A stretch of DNA of 64,000 nucleotides from Cristatella mucedo (GCA_009760855.2 WPIO01000001.1:7127001-7191000); one strand, 5' to 3'; positions 24,851 through 38,060 are shown, counted from the stretch's first letter. The notes: a model not told the origin generated them from the sequence alone. A program made the numbers and translations.

Positions 24851-24897
24851 AAGCCTGTGCGATACCAAGCGTCGTAGGCTTGGTATCGCACGGGCTT
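24851..24897. repeat. 20-bp inverted repeat, 7-nt loop
   Basis: AAGCCTGTGCGATACCAAGC faces GCTTGGTATCGCACGGGCTT with one mismatch. Confidence 0.92.
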
Positions 24898-25244
24898 AGC
24901 ATCGTGCCTGCATCGTTGCACCTGGTCCTTTTAAACACGAGCACGCGAAGTTAGTCGGCAGCGTTTTTCGTAAAAATTTGAGAAAAATAACGACAGTCCT
25001 CCAAGGCCTCTACAGCGCAAACGAGTGACTCGCCTCCGAGCCTCGCGTCTCGAAGCCGCCGCCGCTGCGCCAGCGCCAGAGCTCGAGTTGGACTGAAGTC
25101 TGCCTGCTGCTGCAGTCTGCATTGCTTCAATGCAACTCGAGGCTCCGCCCACCTTGCGCCGTGCGGCCGAGCCACTGGCACATCCCTCACTTTAGGCTAT
25201 TTCGTGAGAGGCGCTTTGTGGAAAACTACTGCTTTTGATGAGGC

Positions 25245-25304
25245 TATATATATAGTTATATGCAATTATATATATACAGGTATATATATATATATATACC
25301 TATG

Positions 25305-25373
<69 letters not shown>
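25245..25373. repeat. (TA)n/(GT)n compound microsatellite
   Basis: TA runs with short interruptions pass into about 16 GT units that directly abut the large palindrome at 25374. Confidence 0.95.
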
Positions 25374-25377
<4 letters not shown>

Positions 25378-25407
25378 GACGAAGAGGGCAATTATCACGA
25401 TACGCAT

Positions 25408-25467
<60 letters not shown>

Positions 25468-25501
25468 ATGCGTATCGTGATAATTGCCCTCTTCGTCGGA
25501 C
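25374..25501. repeat. 128-bp perfect palindrome with (TA)27 core
   Basis: A 37-nt arm of unique sequence (25374-25410, containing GAAGAGGGCAATTATCACG) is repeated exactly in inverse at 25465-25501. The 54 nt between them are pure TA, so the whole unit is self-complementary. It could extrude as a cruciform. Confidence 0.97.
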
Positions 25502-25943
25502 GGACTGCAGGCCTACCGCCGCCGCCACCAGACGGCCGGCCTCCCGTCAAAAGCTACGTGCTATTGAGACCGGATCGAAATCGAGGCAGTCTTGACAGAG
25601 ACCCGACTTTCTCGATCCTGACTCTTTCGCCGGGCAGATACTCGCGGACTCGCGGCCGATCTGACAAGCAGCGGTGAGAATAATTGTTCATTCGTACGAA
25701 CTCTTCGAATGTCGCCACTTGCGAAGGTGCCGATGCTCTGAAGAATATAAGACATCCTCTCCTACAGACGGCTTGTGGCCGATCTCGGATTTTTTTTTTA
25801 TCTTTCTTGATTAGCTGTCATGCATACTAGAGTCGAGGATAGCGAATATGAATATACCGGCCACATGTGTGCCGAAAGCCGCTCAGGCTTATTTGTATTG
25901 GTTGATTTTAATTGGTTGATTTAAAAAATGGGTTACTTCCATG

Positions 25944-26092
25944 ATTTAGCCTCGTTTGTATAGCGGCAGAAGAGCCTTAGCGGCTATCGCCACCGCTTGC
26001 AGTTGGCAATAAAAAATCGCTCACTGTAGGATTCGGACCCACGACCTCGGTCGTGAAGAGCGAGCACCTTACCTTCTGGGCTACCTCGGCTC
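25944..26092 (-). repeat. SINE-2 copy
   Basis: On the minus strand: GAGGTAGCCCAGAAGGTAAG (A-box part), GGTCGTGGGTCCGAATCC (B box), then GCCGCTAAGGCTCTTCTGCC and ACGAGGCTAAATC. Confidence 0.85.
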
Positions 26093-26094
26093 AT

Positions 26095-26190
26095 TTGAGT
26101 GCTCCATGGAAAACTCTCCTTCGTAACAACCACGTACTCCTCGTGGCTTTATGAAGCTACAGACAGATATCAATTCCATAGCATTACTCT
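26095..26190 (+). mobile_element. LINE-B 3' UTR fragment
   Basis: AAAACTCTCCTTCGTAACAA and the GTGGCTTTATGAAGCTACAG hairpin match the 3' UTR seen on the minus strand at 27970-28090 and on the plus strand at 47080-47205. Confidence 0.6.
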
Positions 26191-26270
26191 GTCGAACCTG
26201 CAGTCCGTCGATTGTCTTAGCCTCCACAGCAGGTACTTGCTTCGGAGACAGCCACTCTTGTATGGGTTGT

Positions 26271-26273
<3 letters not shown>

Positions 26274-26306
<33 letters not shown>

Positions 26307-26360
26307 TGTTTGGATAGCTGCTAAAAGGAATCAATTTCTATCCAGGTGCTTTGCAAATCG
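26274..26360 (-). repeat. (AAT)n and LINE-A/SINE-1 tail, inverted
   Basis: An AAT run is followed by the reverse complement of the shared tail (AATCAATTTCTATCCAGGTG, then CTTTGC). Confidence 0.65.
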
Positions 26361-26869
26361 CTGCAAGAGAATCAATACCCAAGGACAGTGACATGCCCGG
26401 TATCAAGCATGACAAAGCGAGCAAGTGTAGGCCAGCATGCTAAAGCCAACGCGAAGACACGGCCACCGGTTAGTAAGACCTGTGGCTGTGTAGCGTGCCT
26501 TGAATCGTATACAGCGTAAGCATAACAAGTCCGCCGAAATAAACAAAAAACAAGTTCCCTGGAAGGCGAAGGGAAAGCTGGCCGAAACAGGTGCGTCTTT
26601 GGCTGAGACTTAAATGATGCTGACGGTCATTGTAGGTGACGACCGTAGCCGCAAGCGAGTTCTTGATTTTCAGTGCACATCAGCTGACGGCTCGATCAGC
26701 AGAAGATTTCAATTTAGTGCAAGGAGCGGAATGGAAATGACGAGATGCCGAGGTGTGATGGCACACCGGACGATCGAGGAGGTCGGGCACATGGCTGGTG
26801 CTAATGAGTGAAGTGACCTGTAAATCGGACAGAGGATCTTGAAAAATACCGGTTCGATGCTTGACAGGG

Positions 26870-26965
26870 AACTAGTGACGCTCAGACAGGAGTGCAGTAT
26901 GGCAGCTACGCTGCTGACGACAGACCAGGCGAGCCGACGAGTTTTGCACTAGTTGCAGGGAATTA
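26870..26965 (-). mobile_element. LINE-A reverse transcriptase fragment
   Basis: The minus strand encodes LQLVQNSSARLVCRQQRSC, equivalent to the C-terminal part of the LINE-A ORF at about 22290-22350. Confidence 0.8.
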
Positions 26966-26979
26966 AGAAAAATTGATAG

Positions 26980-27122
26980 CCCTGGAGGTATGATGCTCGC
27001 TCTTTGCGACCTCGGTCTTGGGTTAGAAACCTGCAGTGGGCGATCCTTTACTGCTAACTGCAAGTAGTAGCCGTTAAGGCTCTTCTGTCACTATGCAAAT
27101 GAGGCTGCTAAATAAGCTAATA
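26980..27122 (+). repeat. SINE-2 copy, head truncated
   Basis: GGAGGTATGATGCTCGCTC, a decayed B box (GGGTTAGAAACC) and the body GCCGTTAAGGCTCTTCTGTC through GAGGCTGCTAAATAAGC. Confidence 0.8.
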
Positions 27123-27129
27123 TTTATTT

Positions 27130-27960
27130 CTTTATTCGAACCACGTCAGAAGGTTAATCACGAGAGAGAAAGCCACTGTAAGTACGACGAAATGCAAAGT
27201 TAGTTGATCCATGATCATCTCATGGTGGACTTTATGGCGTTTAAACTCGAGGAAGAGCTACAACCGATCTCCGACCCGATATCAGACACAGCTGTGGGAA
27301 CGAGTGTCAGACAGAATTAGTTAGGTCGCAGCTCAGTGTACAGCGCCAGACCTTGGAAGTGTTAAAAGTTCGTCGACGGCAGCGATGATGGCGCCGACGA
27401 TAGGCGTCGGCGTGGGTGGTCATCATGCAACACGGGCTGACTATCATATAGACTGTCAGAAAGATAGGAGAATCATTGATAAGGCGTGTAAAAGAATTTG
27501 CCGTGATTGCAGCTTTAGTCACATTAATAGTCGCCTTCCCAATTCGGACTGACCTTTTCGTTATAACCGCTGCTTCTCAGTGGTCCGAGCAAGCCGGTGA
27601 CAGCGGCTGTCGAAATGTCAGTGCCCAAAATATCTAGTCCAAGTCTTACCGTGTCTTATTGCGGCAGACTTGCCGCGTGCAGCAGTACAATAGTGAAAAA
27701 AATGACGAAGTAGCTGCTAACCTAAGATTGGGAAACATGTCCCAATTCAGCGTCTAACGAACACTTGAGCTCTTCGCAGTCTGTGGTGCGACAAACGAAA
27801 TCGGTCGTGCGACATGAGAGCTCAGGTTCCATGCTGACTCAGAATGCCTCTGAAAAGGTTGCTTTGCCAATTGATTTTTGTGGTCACGAGTTATAAATAA
27901 CAATACATATGGTTGGTTCGGCACTTTGTTTACCAAATGTCACCTGCAACTGTTTGCAAA
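27130..27960. other. no gene seen
   Basis: Short frames only, no recognised repeat. Confidence 0.35.
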
Positions 27961-27964
27961 ATTT

Positions 27965-28850
27965 ATGTAATATATTTATCTCCGTCTGTAACTCCACAAA
28001 GTCAAAAAGACTATGTGGGTGTTACGCAGAAGAGTTTTGTATAGCACACTCACAGCCTAAGCGGCTTTCAGTGCGCATTCGGTAGCCAACAGACTTCGTC
28101 TCACCTCACGCAACAAAGAGAAAGTGGGAAGCATAGCAGAGTCAGGAGGGCAGTTGAGGTAGTGAGTAGCATGGAAGTAGCAGCTCAGGACCGCTGACAA
28201 GGATGAGCTATAGTCGGCCGTAGGAGAGTAGTTGTCGTTGCGTAAGAATTGTAAAAATTATGGAAAAATTAAAAATTGTGGAAGCGAGTTCCACAGTCTA
28301 GGACCTGCAGAGCTAAAGCTTCTGTCGCCAACGGTCTTTAAGCGGAGGAATGGAACAGCTAATTTATTGTCCACACAGGACCTGAGGGCGCGAAGAGGCT
28401 GAAACTGGTGCAGCAGTTCAGCTAGGTACGAAGGAGCCAAGCCGTGGCGGGCCTTGTGGGTCAGCGTAAGAACTTTGCTCTGTATCCTTTGCTCAACCAG
28501 CATCCATCCTAGCTCTTTAAGCAAAGGAAACTCGTGCTCAAACCTCTGGGACTTGAAGACTAGCCTTGCAGCCATATTCAGCTGCAATGGCCTAGTTGCT
28601 TTCTTTGTTAGCCCAGCCAAAAGGGAACTACAATAATCAAGCCAAGACAGAACTAAGAAGCTAGTTAGATTTTTTGGAAGACAGTGCCTAATCTTGGATA
28701 GGGATCGGGCGCAATGGCTAGCTGTAGAAGCAGTCTTGTGAATGAAGCTTTTAAAATTGAGGCAGCTGTCGAAAACGACACCTAAATTTCGAGCACGTGG
28801 TGATGGTCGCACGACATCACTCACCTATTAGAAGGGCAAAGCCTTTTAAT
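27965..28850 (-). mobile_element. LINE-B copy, RT C-terminal region and 3' UTR
   Basis: This is the best LINE-B copy. A 188-codon frame on the minus strand (28258-28824) reads [71 protein letters not shown] and [20 protein letters not shown]. These are all C-terminal segments of a CR1/L2-like ORF2. The 3' UTR with the ACTTTGTGGAGTTAC hairpin lies at 27970-28250. RT catalytic residues are absent because the copy is 5'-truncated. Confidence 0.9.
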
Positions 28851-28859
28851 ACAGCCACA

Positions 28860-30390
28860 CATTTAGCGTGTCCTATGAGCAGAAGATGCAAAACCGTGAG
28901 GTTCAAGACAAGTCCGCCGGTCCATATGTCGCTCACGTGATCACGTATCGCCGTAAGCTCACGTTTGGCTCGGCGGATTTAACTAAGCAGTTCTGCAGGC
29001 CCTTACTTAAAATCAAGGATCCGCCATCATTTAATCCCTCATTCCGACCGTTAAAAGTTAGCGACTTTAAGTTACACTGGAAATAGCAATATGAAGGGTA
29101 CCCGGAAAGTGCTGGTCATGGATCTTCGGAATGTGTTCGCCCTCACTTTGAATGAGCCCACATAAAATGCCATCGTTTTTTGCTTGAGCAGGGCGTCGAG
29201 CTACGATGGCAACCTAGAGCACACTGGACAAGTGAGAATCATTGCGCCATGTATCACTGTCAATCGGCAGCAAAGAAGATTCAAACTCCGAGGCTCTGCA
29301 TTATGGGGTGGGTCTCGCAAAGAATTTGGACTGCTCTATCGAATCCCGGTGAAGCGGTTGAGTCGCGTAGCCCAGCATTCCCCAGCATTCGAATATCCTG
29401 GTGTGCTTTCTTCCGCCCTTAAAGGAAGTAAAGCTGCCTACTAGCGGCCGCTGTAATTAGGCGCCGCCAGATTTTGTCTGACTGACCTCGAAACATCGTT
29501 TCACTGAAATGTCGCCACTACCATAGACCTAAAATGACCGAGCTAAACACGCCGCTTCCTTCGACTTAACAGCCGAAAGCCTCCAATAAAGCGATTGAGT
29601 TGTTCGCCAAAATCGAGCGAAATCGAGTGTTTGCCGCAAATTTTGCAGCAGCAGCCGGCAGAGTGGCCAGCGACGAACTTCGTGCCGCTGCCGATTATCG
29701 GCAGCTGAACTACTGCAGCTAGTCAGTGAGAGCAGCCCCGTGCGCGGTTCAACCCATGGGCGAACAGTTACGTAATCATGGATGACTTGCATGCTCGGAC
29801 GTGGCTAATTTGAATGTAAGCAACTCGTCGAATCGCATAGATCCAACCACAAAAAATGATGAGAGCTGAGGTATATCGCGAACCCGTAGCATGCCGCACG
29901 ATCTGCGATTTTTAACCCATAGAGCTGCCTTTCGAAAATGTTGTCTTAAAGCATCCCAGCATCTTGTCATTCCTAAGACTCGGGTGGCGATAGTGCAGCA
30001 AGACAACGGACTTCGCGTGCAGCAGTTGGTTGTAGTTGAGCCGATCACTCCGTCGCCCAAGTATCTAAACTAGACTCCCAAGTCCCGTGTTACTGAGCTT
30101 CTTCAGAGTCGAATCAGAGTTCAAGCCGACTACCACAGCTAATGCGACGTCGCTTTGCATAGAGAGAGCCAACTTGCTTATGTGGCCATTGCGCCTACAG
30201 CAGGAAGTTCAGCGTAGTATTACCCGTAGCAGAAAGTTGGCTGTCTCTATGCACGAAGGATGGCCATATTAGTTGGATCCCGACGGCCCGATCGACGGTA
30301 GCACTCTCGAAATTTCACCGCGAGATGCATTATACCTTCCACTGTTCGTCACAAGCCCTGGAAAACCGGAAGTGAGGATGAGAGGGAGGA
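28860..30390. other. no gene seen
   Basis: Overlapping frames of 60-94 codons on both strands at 29180-30073, none recognised. Confidence 0.35.
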
Positions 30391-30399
30391 ATTAGGGAG

Positions 30400-30437
<38 letters not shown>

Positions 30438-30510
30438 TGAGAGTGCGTGAGAGAGAGAGAGAGAGAGAGCGAGAGATAAAGGGAAGAGAAGAAAAGAGAG
30501 AGGAAGAGGG
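30400..30510. repeat. (GA)n tract, interrupted
   Basis: Purine-only GA repeat with AAAG and GTGA interruptions. Confidence 0.95.
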
Positions 30511-30939
30511 AGATGGGGTAGGAGATGGAGCATCAAGTCTGTGGCGAGGAGAGCCAGGAGAAATAACCTCTCTAACATCTCAATTGATGTCCACGCTTCG
30601 CATGCTTACGGGAAATATAAAGGCGCACATATGCAGGTGTCATACAGCTTTTATTTTCAAGAGTGGAAGAATGAGTCAGAAAATCATGAACGCGGAGCAC
30701 CTTTAGTACAAAACCTGTCAATGTCATTATCGCTCGGAAGGCAGCACGCTTGCCCAGGGCATCCGATAAATCTTTGCAAGCTTCCGCCGATGCTATCGGC
30801 ACATGGCGCTGCACTGGGGCAACAATCTGTCAAACGCTTCATTCGGTATGCGAAGCCCATACAATTCAGAGCCTGGAGCATCTTGTCAAGTGAGCTACCG
30901 GAAGCATAAACCCCAGCGAAGTAGACGACTACGACTGCT

Positions 30940-30940
<1 letters not shown>

Positions 30941-31021
<81 letters not shown>
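30941..31021. repeat. (GA)n microsatellite
   Basis: About 40 GA units with one AAAG interruption. Confidence 0.97.
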
Positions 31022-31026
<5 letters not shown>

Positions 31027-31670
31027 CTGCAGATAGTGATGGATGGCGAACCGAGAATACATTCGGAAGGCGGTTTTCACTCCGTTAGCGGTAATCGAGA
31101 AGTTTCATGCAGAAGCGGAAAATTATACACTAAATGGCGGCGAATCCTTAGTGAATCAGGAAGTCTTGTGCGCCAGAGGAAAGGAAGTCTCCGAAATGCT
31201 GTAAGTACCTAGCGATTGGCGACTAGGCCTCGAGCCCATCTAACGGAGTGAGCTGGGTTACGATCTCGATTACAAGCTCGACGTTCGTGTGAGTCCGGCT
31301 TATATTCTGAATAACCCTGGGCGTATTGGCATGGTTGGGGACCAGCGCGGCTCGGGCATACAAGGCACATTACACTCAGGAGACTGAACAACTTGAGGAC
31401 ATAGGTCGAGGGGGGTTCCAACAAATATGAGCTAGCTCCGAAAACGTGAGTATATGCACAGCCAAGCTTGGATTGCCCAGATAGAGTCCTGGTAAAGCTA
31501 TAGAAGCTATGAACCTGTAAGAGAACGAGTGGAAATCGAGTTATGAGTTATGTCCTCTCATTCAGGCAGACATAGGAGTTCCTTAATCAGAGCATATCGA
31601 TGGGATTTGTATATTCCAGCTTAGGGCTTCGATGATGATGCACGACACAAATTTGTCAAAACATTGTAGT

Positions 31671-32047
<377 letters not shown>

Positions 32048-32639
32048 ACCTCTTTTCCCCCTCTTCCTTGCTCTGTCTGTCTTGCTCTCTCACCCTCCTC
32101 TCTCTCACTCATTCATCATTAATGGCAGGAGCCAGCCAGTTTAAGTACTACATTACTTCCCAAGTTGTACTTGGAGGTATTACTTGGGGCAATTACTTCG
32201 CCACGGGTTTGTTGCTCTTTACTGCTTAGGCGCCGATGTCGGATTTAATCAAGGCTGCGTTATGCAAAGTGAGCTCTGGGAAAGCCTTCTGTGTGCTGCC
32301 AACACACCAATACTTAAATTGTAGCTTGTGATGGATATGTGTGGGGTGTTTAACCGTCCCCGGTAAAAGGGCCTGGGACAGGAAATCCATTCCGAGAGGG
32401 GGACTAATGCTTTCTAAGAAGTCATATAGAGAGGAGCCGCCATCACGGACGTGCAGGCGAGACCACTGCAACGCCCGTGGTTTAAACTGGAATGTAGTAC
32501 GGCTGCCGACCGGTCCTAATATGCACATGGCAGTTCACTGACGACGACGGATGGACACGTTCGACCACCAGCTCGTCGATTGCTAATCGACAAGTTCATG
32601 ACAGCAGCTGTCCTCATCTTTAAGTGGAGAAGCTGGCCA

Positions 32640-32960
32640 CTAGACCTGCTGCTGCTGCCAATGCTGTTGGTGTCAACTAGCTGCTGCCATTGACGCTCAT
32701 TTGGCTACTCATCGACAAGTGCTGCTCCCTCCTGCTGCTGATGAGGAGCATGAGAGGCTATCGACATGCTTCGCAGGAGGAGCATGCAGCCTAGCTGCTG
32801 CTGCTGCTGCTGCTGCTCAGTCAGCTGACTCTGCACTCGCTATATTAGCAGCAGTCGTACAGCTGCAGTCGATAGTAGTCGCAGCTGCTGCTTCTGGCTG
32901 CAGCTGCTCCCTGACACTTCGGCGGCCTGTGACTGCAGCCAGCTGACTGCCATCTGCTAG
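32640..32960. repeat. CTG/CAG-rich low-complexity stretch
   Basis: Clusters of CTG, GCTGCTG and GCAGCTG triplets, including about seven CTG at 32800-32820. No coding signal is recognised. Confidence 0.8.
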
Positions 32961-33097
32961 CACCTGCGAGCAGCTGCAGCCTGTTAAGGGCTCAGCAGGC
33001 AGCCTCTGCACGTTAAAGTTGGACCACTCGACTGTAAGCAAGCCGAGCGAGCACTGCTGGCGCCACATTGAAGGGCTGCTAGGCCTGACAAACATGG

Positions 33098-33165
33098 CCC
33101 CAAAACTTGCATAGCTCAATCGGCAGAGCATCGGCATAGTGGACCAATAGCTGTGGGTTACTTCC
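33098..33165 (+). repeat. tRNA-like SINE head relic
   Basis: TAGCTCAATCGGCAGAGC is a good tRNA D-arm/A-box sequence, but the expected B box has decayed to GTGGGTTACTTCC and no acceptor stem pairs. It is probably a SINE head or tRNA pseudogene. Confidence 0.45.
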
Positions 33166-33523
33166 ATGACGGTTGTGTGCGTCTTTTTTTTTGCTTTGTT
33201 GCATCACACCACCCAAAGACCTGTGGCGCTGTTTTCAAATGGCTTCAGTGAGCAGCAGCCAGTCGTCATGCTCAGTCTGCACCACCGCATCCTCTGTGAG
33301 CCCGTAGCCCTGGACTTGGAACTTCTAGTGCTCTTTTCTTGGTGATAGTCTAGCTTGATGCCCAATGTCGACTATAATCCTTTATTCGTCGTCTTTCTCT
33401 GCCTTAGTGCCTCAGTTGTTAAGTCATTCACATATGCATATGAAAATGTGAACACGACTGTGGGAAAGAAAAGCACATTCAATGCATCCACAAACACACA
33501 CCAGCGTTTAACCATTTAGCCCC

Positions 33524-33524
<1 letters not shown>

Positions 33525-33592
<68 letters not shown>

Positions 33593-33725
33593 AGGTATGC
33601 CCCTCTTTCTCTCACTCTCTTTCTCACTTTCTCTCTCTCTCTCTCTCTCTCCCTCTCTCTCTCCCTCACTCTCTTTCTCTCTTTCTCACTTTCTCTCATT
33701 CTTTCATTCTCTCTCACTTTCTCTC

Positions 33726-33792
<67 letters not shown>

Positions 33793-33860
33793 GCACCAGT
33801 CTCTCTCTCCTCTCTCTTTCTCCTTCCTCTTCTCTCTCCTCTTTCCTTTCTCTCTTCCTT
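33525..33860. repeat. (CT)n array, interrupted
   Basis: CT tracts with TTTCTC and CACT interruptions extending into a C/T-rich stretch. The 222-codon minus-strand frame across it is an artefact. Confidence 0.96.
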
Positions 33861-33899
33861 TCTTTGTCTCATTTTCTCTTGCTTCCCTACCTCCCTGCC

Positions 33900-36630
33900 T
33901 CCATCCCTGGCAGCTGATGGGTAGTAGGATACTTAATCTCTGCCTGGGCCTGTACAAGCTTGCCTGAGCAGATCTAAGCCCAACTTGGCAGATTGCCAAG
34001 CGAGCATGGATGTTCGATGGATGGGCTGCTAGGTTGCATACTTGGGGTATCAGTTCATGGCAATGAGTCAGCATCTCTAAGGTGTTCACTGCATTCTTTG
34101 CTTTGAACTTTGCAGCAGGCTGGCATTCGGCGACCAGCCTGGCAAGCAGGCGACAACCCAGCCTTTCATCTGCCAACTAAAACCTTGAATCAGCTGCTTG
34201 TCTGTGGTATTGGCTCGGGCTGTTGGCCACCCACAATGGAAAGGCATCCCCATTCTCAATGTCAAGGACATGCTAGAGCGATCTTGTAAGTAAGGACACA
34301 ACTTTGTTCTTTTATACCTCCTTCATGCCTCCGTGCATGCTCAATGTCAGACAAGGTGGAATGAGCGATCTTTCTTATCACCTACATTCTCTTTTTTTGC
34401 TCCCGGCTTGGTCTCTGGTGGTGGGCCAGCAAGTCTACAGCCACTAGACGACACTCAACTTGTAGCCCAACCACTGATAAAAATGAGCGAATCCTTTCAA
34501 TCGATGTCAGCTGATATCAATTGGGTGGAAAATGTTAGGAGATAAACTACAGCGACAAACTGTACCGATCGGGGACTGCAATCAAGATAAGCAAAACCAG
34601 CTATCTGTTGGGTTATATGCGGGTAAGCTTTAGTAGAAACCCGTATATAATGTGTATGCATACCATGACTGCTTTTCGTATTCTTTCTCTGCACTTTGAG
34701 CTGCCTGTGAATGATACGGTCAGTGGCCCTTCGCGAGTTTGGTAAGAGTGACCGACACGTCGATCGGCCACGTCGCTAAACGAAAGACTCGCTCCAACAT
34801 TCTAATGGGACCCGTTTCAGTACCCTTGGGATTGGGTGAACTCGCGATGCAGCTAATGCATATGCTGCAGCCCGTGCAGCTGAGTCTGCTGCATTGCTGA
34901 GCTGATCAGTACCCGTGCGAGGGCTCGAATATCGGTAAGGGAGCAGAGCTAATCATGTCTCGGTAGCCTATCGCGGCGGCCAAGCAAGTCCGAGCTGAGC
35001 CGCCGGTTCCATTCCGACATGGGCGTTGCCCGGTGTCCCAAGAATGCACCATTTGACCTCGGGTGATTAGCTATCGACCTTAGAGGCACACTACAATTAT
35101 GTAGATTGTGTGGCCCGACCGCGGAAAGGCTTGTGACTCACTGCCCGTACTCCTGCCCTGCCGCCTGCTCTTCAGAGGTCACGTCGTGTCTAATCCTAAA
35201 TCTGTCGCTGCTGCCCAGGCTGTGTAGGCAGCTGCCAGCCAAAAGTCAGATCTGCGCACAGCCCGGCAAGCCGGCCAGACGGTGACTGCTTCGGGCCCGT
35301 ACCCGAATGTGTGCATGCTTAGGTGGAGGGGAGGGGGCAGTACTCCTGCCTATCGACTTCTCTCAAGCTTCACCGAGGGCTACTCTGCCGGCAGGCTCTC
35401 TCGGCGACCGCGCTAAGATATAACCAGATGCTGCGTTTTCTGGTTGGCTAGGACTAATGGTTTACTCGCTTGCTTTTTCGGTCAATTCGCAAGATCGAGA
35501 CTTCTCGCAAACAAGCCGTTTTGCCGGAAAAGGGCATTGATCAATTGGAAACGGAGAAGAGGAAATTGAAAGTTTCCAGGAAAGGAAAGGGCAATTGCAT
35601 AGTGGAGGAGCGAGTTGTGCATCAATTCAATCCACTGGCAGGCGTGAACGATCAGCCAGGGCATCGGGTGCTCCCCTAATGTGAGCGTCCTGTCTAACGT
35701 CACACTTGAGATTAAAGCGTTTCAGATGCAGACGATCGTCTCCACCGCTAGCCATAGTTTTTTTCTTTGTACAGAGTTTTTAGAAGTTGCTTACCGCAGT
35801 GGCTAGCTAAAGATGTCACTAGCTCCTTGATTTTCCTACGATAAGGCTACCATTACCTAGCACTGGCCACGCAGCCGCACGTATTGCTGAACTATGTATA
35901 GTGTTAGGCTAATAGATATTTATCGCTGAAAATACTGTAGCCGCTGTATTTCTACAGGTTGTGTTAAGCCCAGTGGCTAGGCTGGCCCACGGATCAATAA
36001 AATACAGTTTCATTTTTTCTTTCTTTCCTAAGCGAGCTTCGACGTTTCCTAGTTGATCAGCAGAACATGCAGAATAAAGCTCTTACGCGCTACGAACCGA
36101 CGAAGCCCGCCATGGTTTGGCTCCCTCGTGCCCACGGAACCACTGCAGCAGTTCCGGCCGGCCTTCTCGGCTCCCCCAATCTTCGGAAAGAAAGGGCAAT
36201 AAAGCAGTGGTCCATTTTTCTCCTAAGAGAAACTGTCGGTGGCACAAGTCTATCCTGTCTTTGGTCCTAGACTTTGATGGAACTCACTTTCACAATTCTA
36301 ATGGAGAGAGAGAGAAAACTGCGGACTCTGGGCCTGCCTTTCTTTGCCAGCCACGTTAATCGTACTTCCTTCCACGGTCCGCTTAACTTGGACAGGCTTC
36401 TCGATCTTTTATTTCGTTTCGCGAGATGAAATCTGGGCTGCCATGGACGCACCGAAAGCCACTCGGGCTTTGAGCAAAATGTATTTTGGGAGTTCCAGGG
36501 CAACTACTGCCGGAGAATTTGTGCCGTGCGAAGCACTGCGATAAAGAGTTACGCTGCTAGGGTAACTCGGCTCGGTTGGCGTGAATGTCACGTGATCGCA
36601 TCGGTGCACCACTTCTCTCGACCGACAAAG
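33900..36630. other. no gene seen
   Basis: Short frames on both strands. The segment near 36420-36500 (GATGAAATCTGGGCTGCCAT, then GAAAGCCACTCGGGCTTTGA) resembles the start of the LINE-B 3' UTR. Confidence 0.35.
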
Positions 36631-36639
36631 ACTGCCCAT

Positions 36640-36920
36640 CGTGCAGTGGGCCGACTTCCAAAGCCCTGCCACTTTACTTTAGGTCCCTCCGTTCTCTTGC
36701 TACGGCTTACCTCGCTGAAACATTTCCTTATAAGGCATCACCTCGGGTCACCTGCTGCTCAAACTGTGAGCATTTAGCTTTGCCTCTAGGCTAACCTCCA
36801 TTCATTCGGAGATCTTGCCTTCAGCTCTAATGCAACCTAATCCAGGAACGTGCTTCCGACTGGCATCACCAAATCTCCTCACATGAAATTTTAAACGAGA
36901 CTTAAAGCGTACTGACTAGC
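36640..36920 (+). mobile_element. LINE-A C-terminal ORF fragment
   Basis: A plus-strand frame reads FRSLRSLATAYLAETFPYKA, equivalent to the FRSLHSMAPAYLSDILP segment of the 21604 copy, with frameshifts after it. Confidence 0.7.
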
Positions 36921-37384
36921 TCATATGGTTCATTCTAGCGACGTCCAGTGCTGAGAAAACAATATAAGTTATGTACATTATGTAAACCAATTTAGTCTTC
37001 ACGGGTCATTTAGTTACACATACTCACCTTGAGTACTATGGAGATACATTAAATTGCAGAGCACTGCACAAAAGACTTTATATAAGATGGTCTAGGTACT
37101 TAATCTTGCTGTGCCCTTGTGGCAGGAATGCTATTTACGAACTGCTTAATATGACGGTGAGAAATACTTAATGATGTCTATGTATAACGACGCTGGCCAT
37201 CCAGAGATCCAGATGGTGACTGCACCATTTGGTGCTAAGACCTTTGTCTTGGAAGTTGTGTGGGATTATGTTTGTATGCATGTATGTGCACGTGCATGTC
37301 GTGGGCGTCAGTGGTGACGCAGGTGAGCAAGGGATTTCTACCTGCGAAAGTGCTTATCTGTGCTTATGTACGTGGGGAAATGTG

Positions 37385-37418
37385 TGCGTATCTGTGTGTG
37401 TGTGTGTGTGTGTGTGTA
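37385..37418. repeat. (GT)n short microsatellite
   Basis: A short GT run inside a GT-rich stretch. Confidence 0.85.
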
Positions 37419-37504
37419 CACGTGTGCATGAGTATGTAGCGTATTCGCGAGTCGATGGGGGAGGTTGTGGCTCTTGAAAGCTACCCCTTGTGTATTTGCA
37501 AATT

Positions 37505-37576
37505 AGAGTTTCCTGAAAAGAGATTGAGTTCTCTGAGAGCGCTAGAACAAATGTATTATTATTATTACTATTGCTA
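37505..37576 (+). repeat. LINE-A/SINE-1 type 3' tail
   Basis: GAAAAGAGATTGAGTTCTCTG then GAGCGCT and an ATTATT tail. Confidence 0.7.
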
Positions 37577-37734
37577 GTTTTCGGTCTTGCTAGTATCTAT
37601 TGGTAAACTTCCCGCAGCTATGCTTCTTTAAACTCGTTGACGGGTGCAATCACACTCGTGTATGATATGTGAATAATCTTAACGTCCTGGTTCCTTCATT
37701 CTCTTGATCAGGCCTCACTATGCGAAATACTTGC

Positions 37735-38060
37735 TGCTAGTCAGGCTCCGCATTGTACCACCCAATCTTCTGACTCAAGTCGTTTTTTGTGCCCTCGTCC
37801 AACTCCAATATCTTTGGAAACCATCGCTTCAGCTCTTAGACTCCTTAAGACCGAAACTCACTCCCGACTGATGTCACGACATCTCCCGACATTGCGACAT
37901 TTAAAAAGATGCTAACAACGCACTTGTACCTCACGGAATGTGACGTTATCACTAACCAAATAAAGTGCTTTCTTTTCAGCTATGTAGAGTGCATAGAAAG
38001 AGATTTAATTTTCTTAGGGTGCTCTGAAAATGTATCCATGTATTGTTATTATTTTCGTTA
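37735..38060 (+). mobile_element. LINE-A 3' end fragment
   Basis: Decayed frames contain NSLPTDVTTSPDIATFKK, matching the end of the LINE-A ORF (WNSLPTCVRTSPDLTTFKRN). They are followed by the shared tail at 37985-38055. Confidence 0.75.

Noticed and set aside
33098-33165. tRNA gene at TAGCTCAATCGGCAGAGC
   Set aside because: The B box and acceptor stem are not intact.
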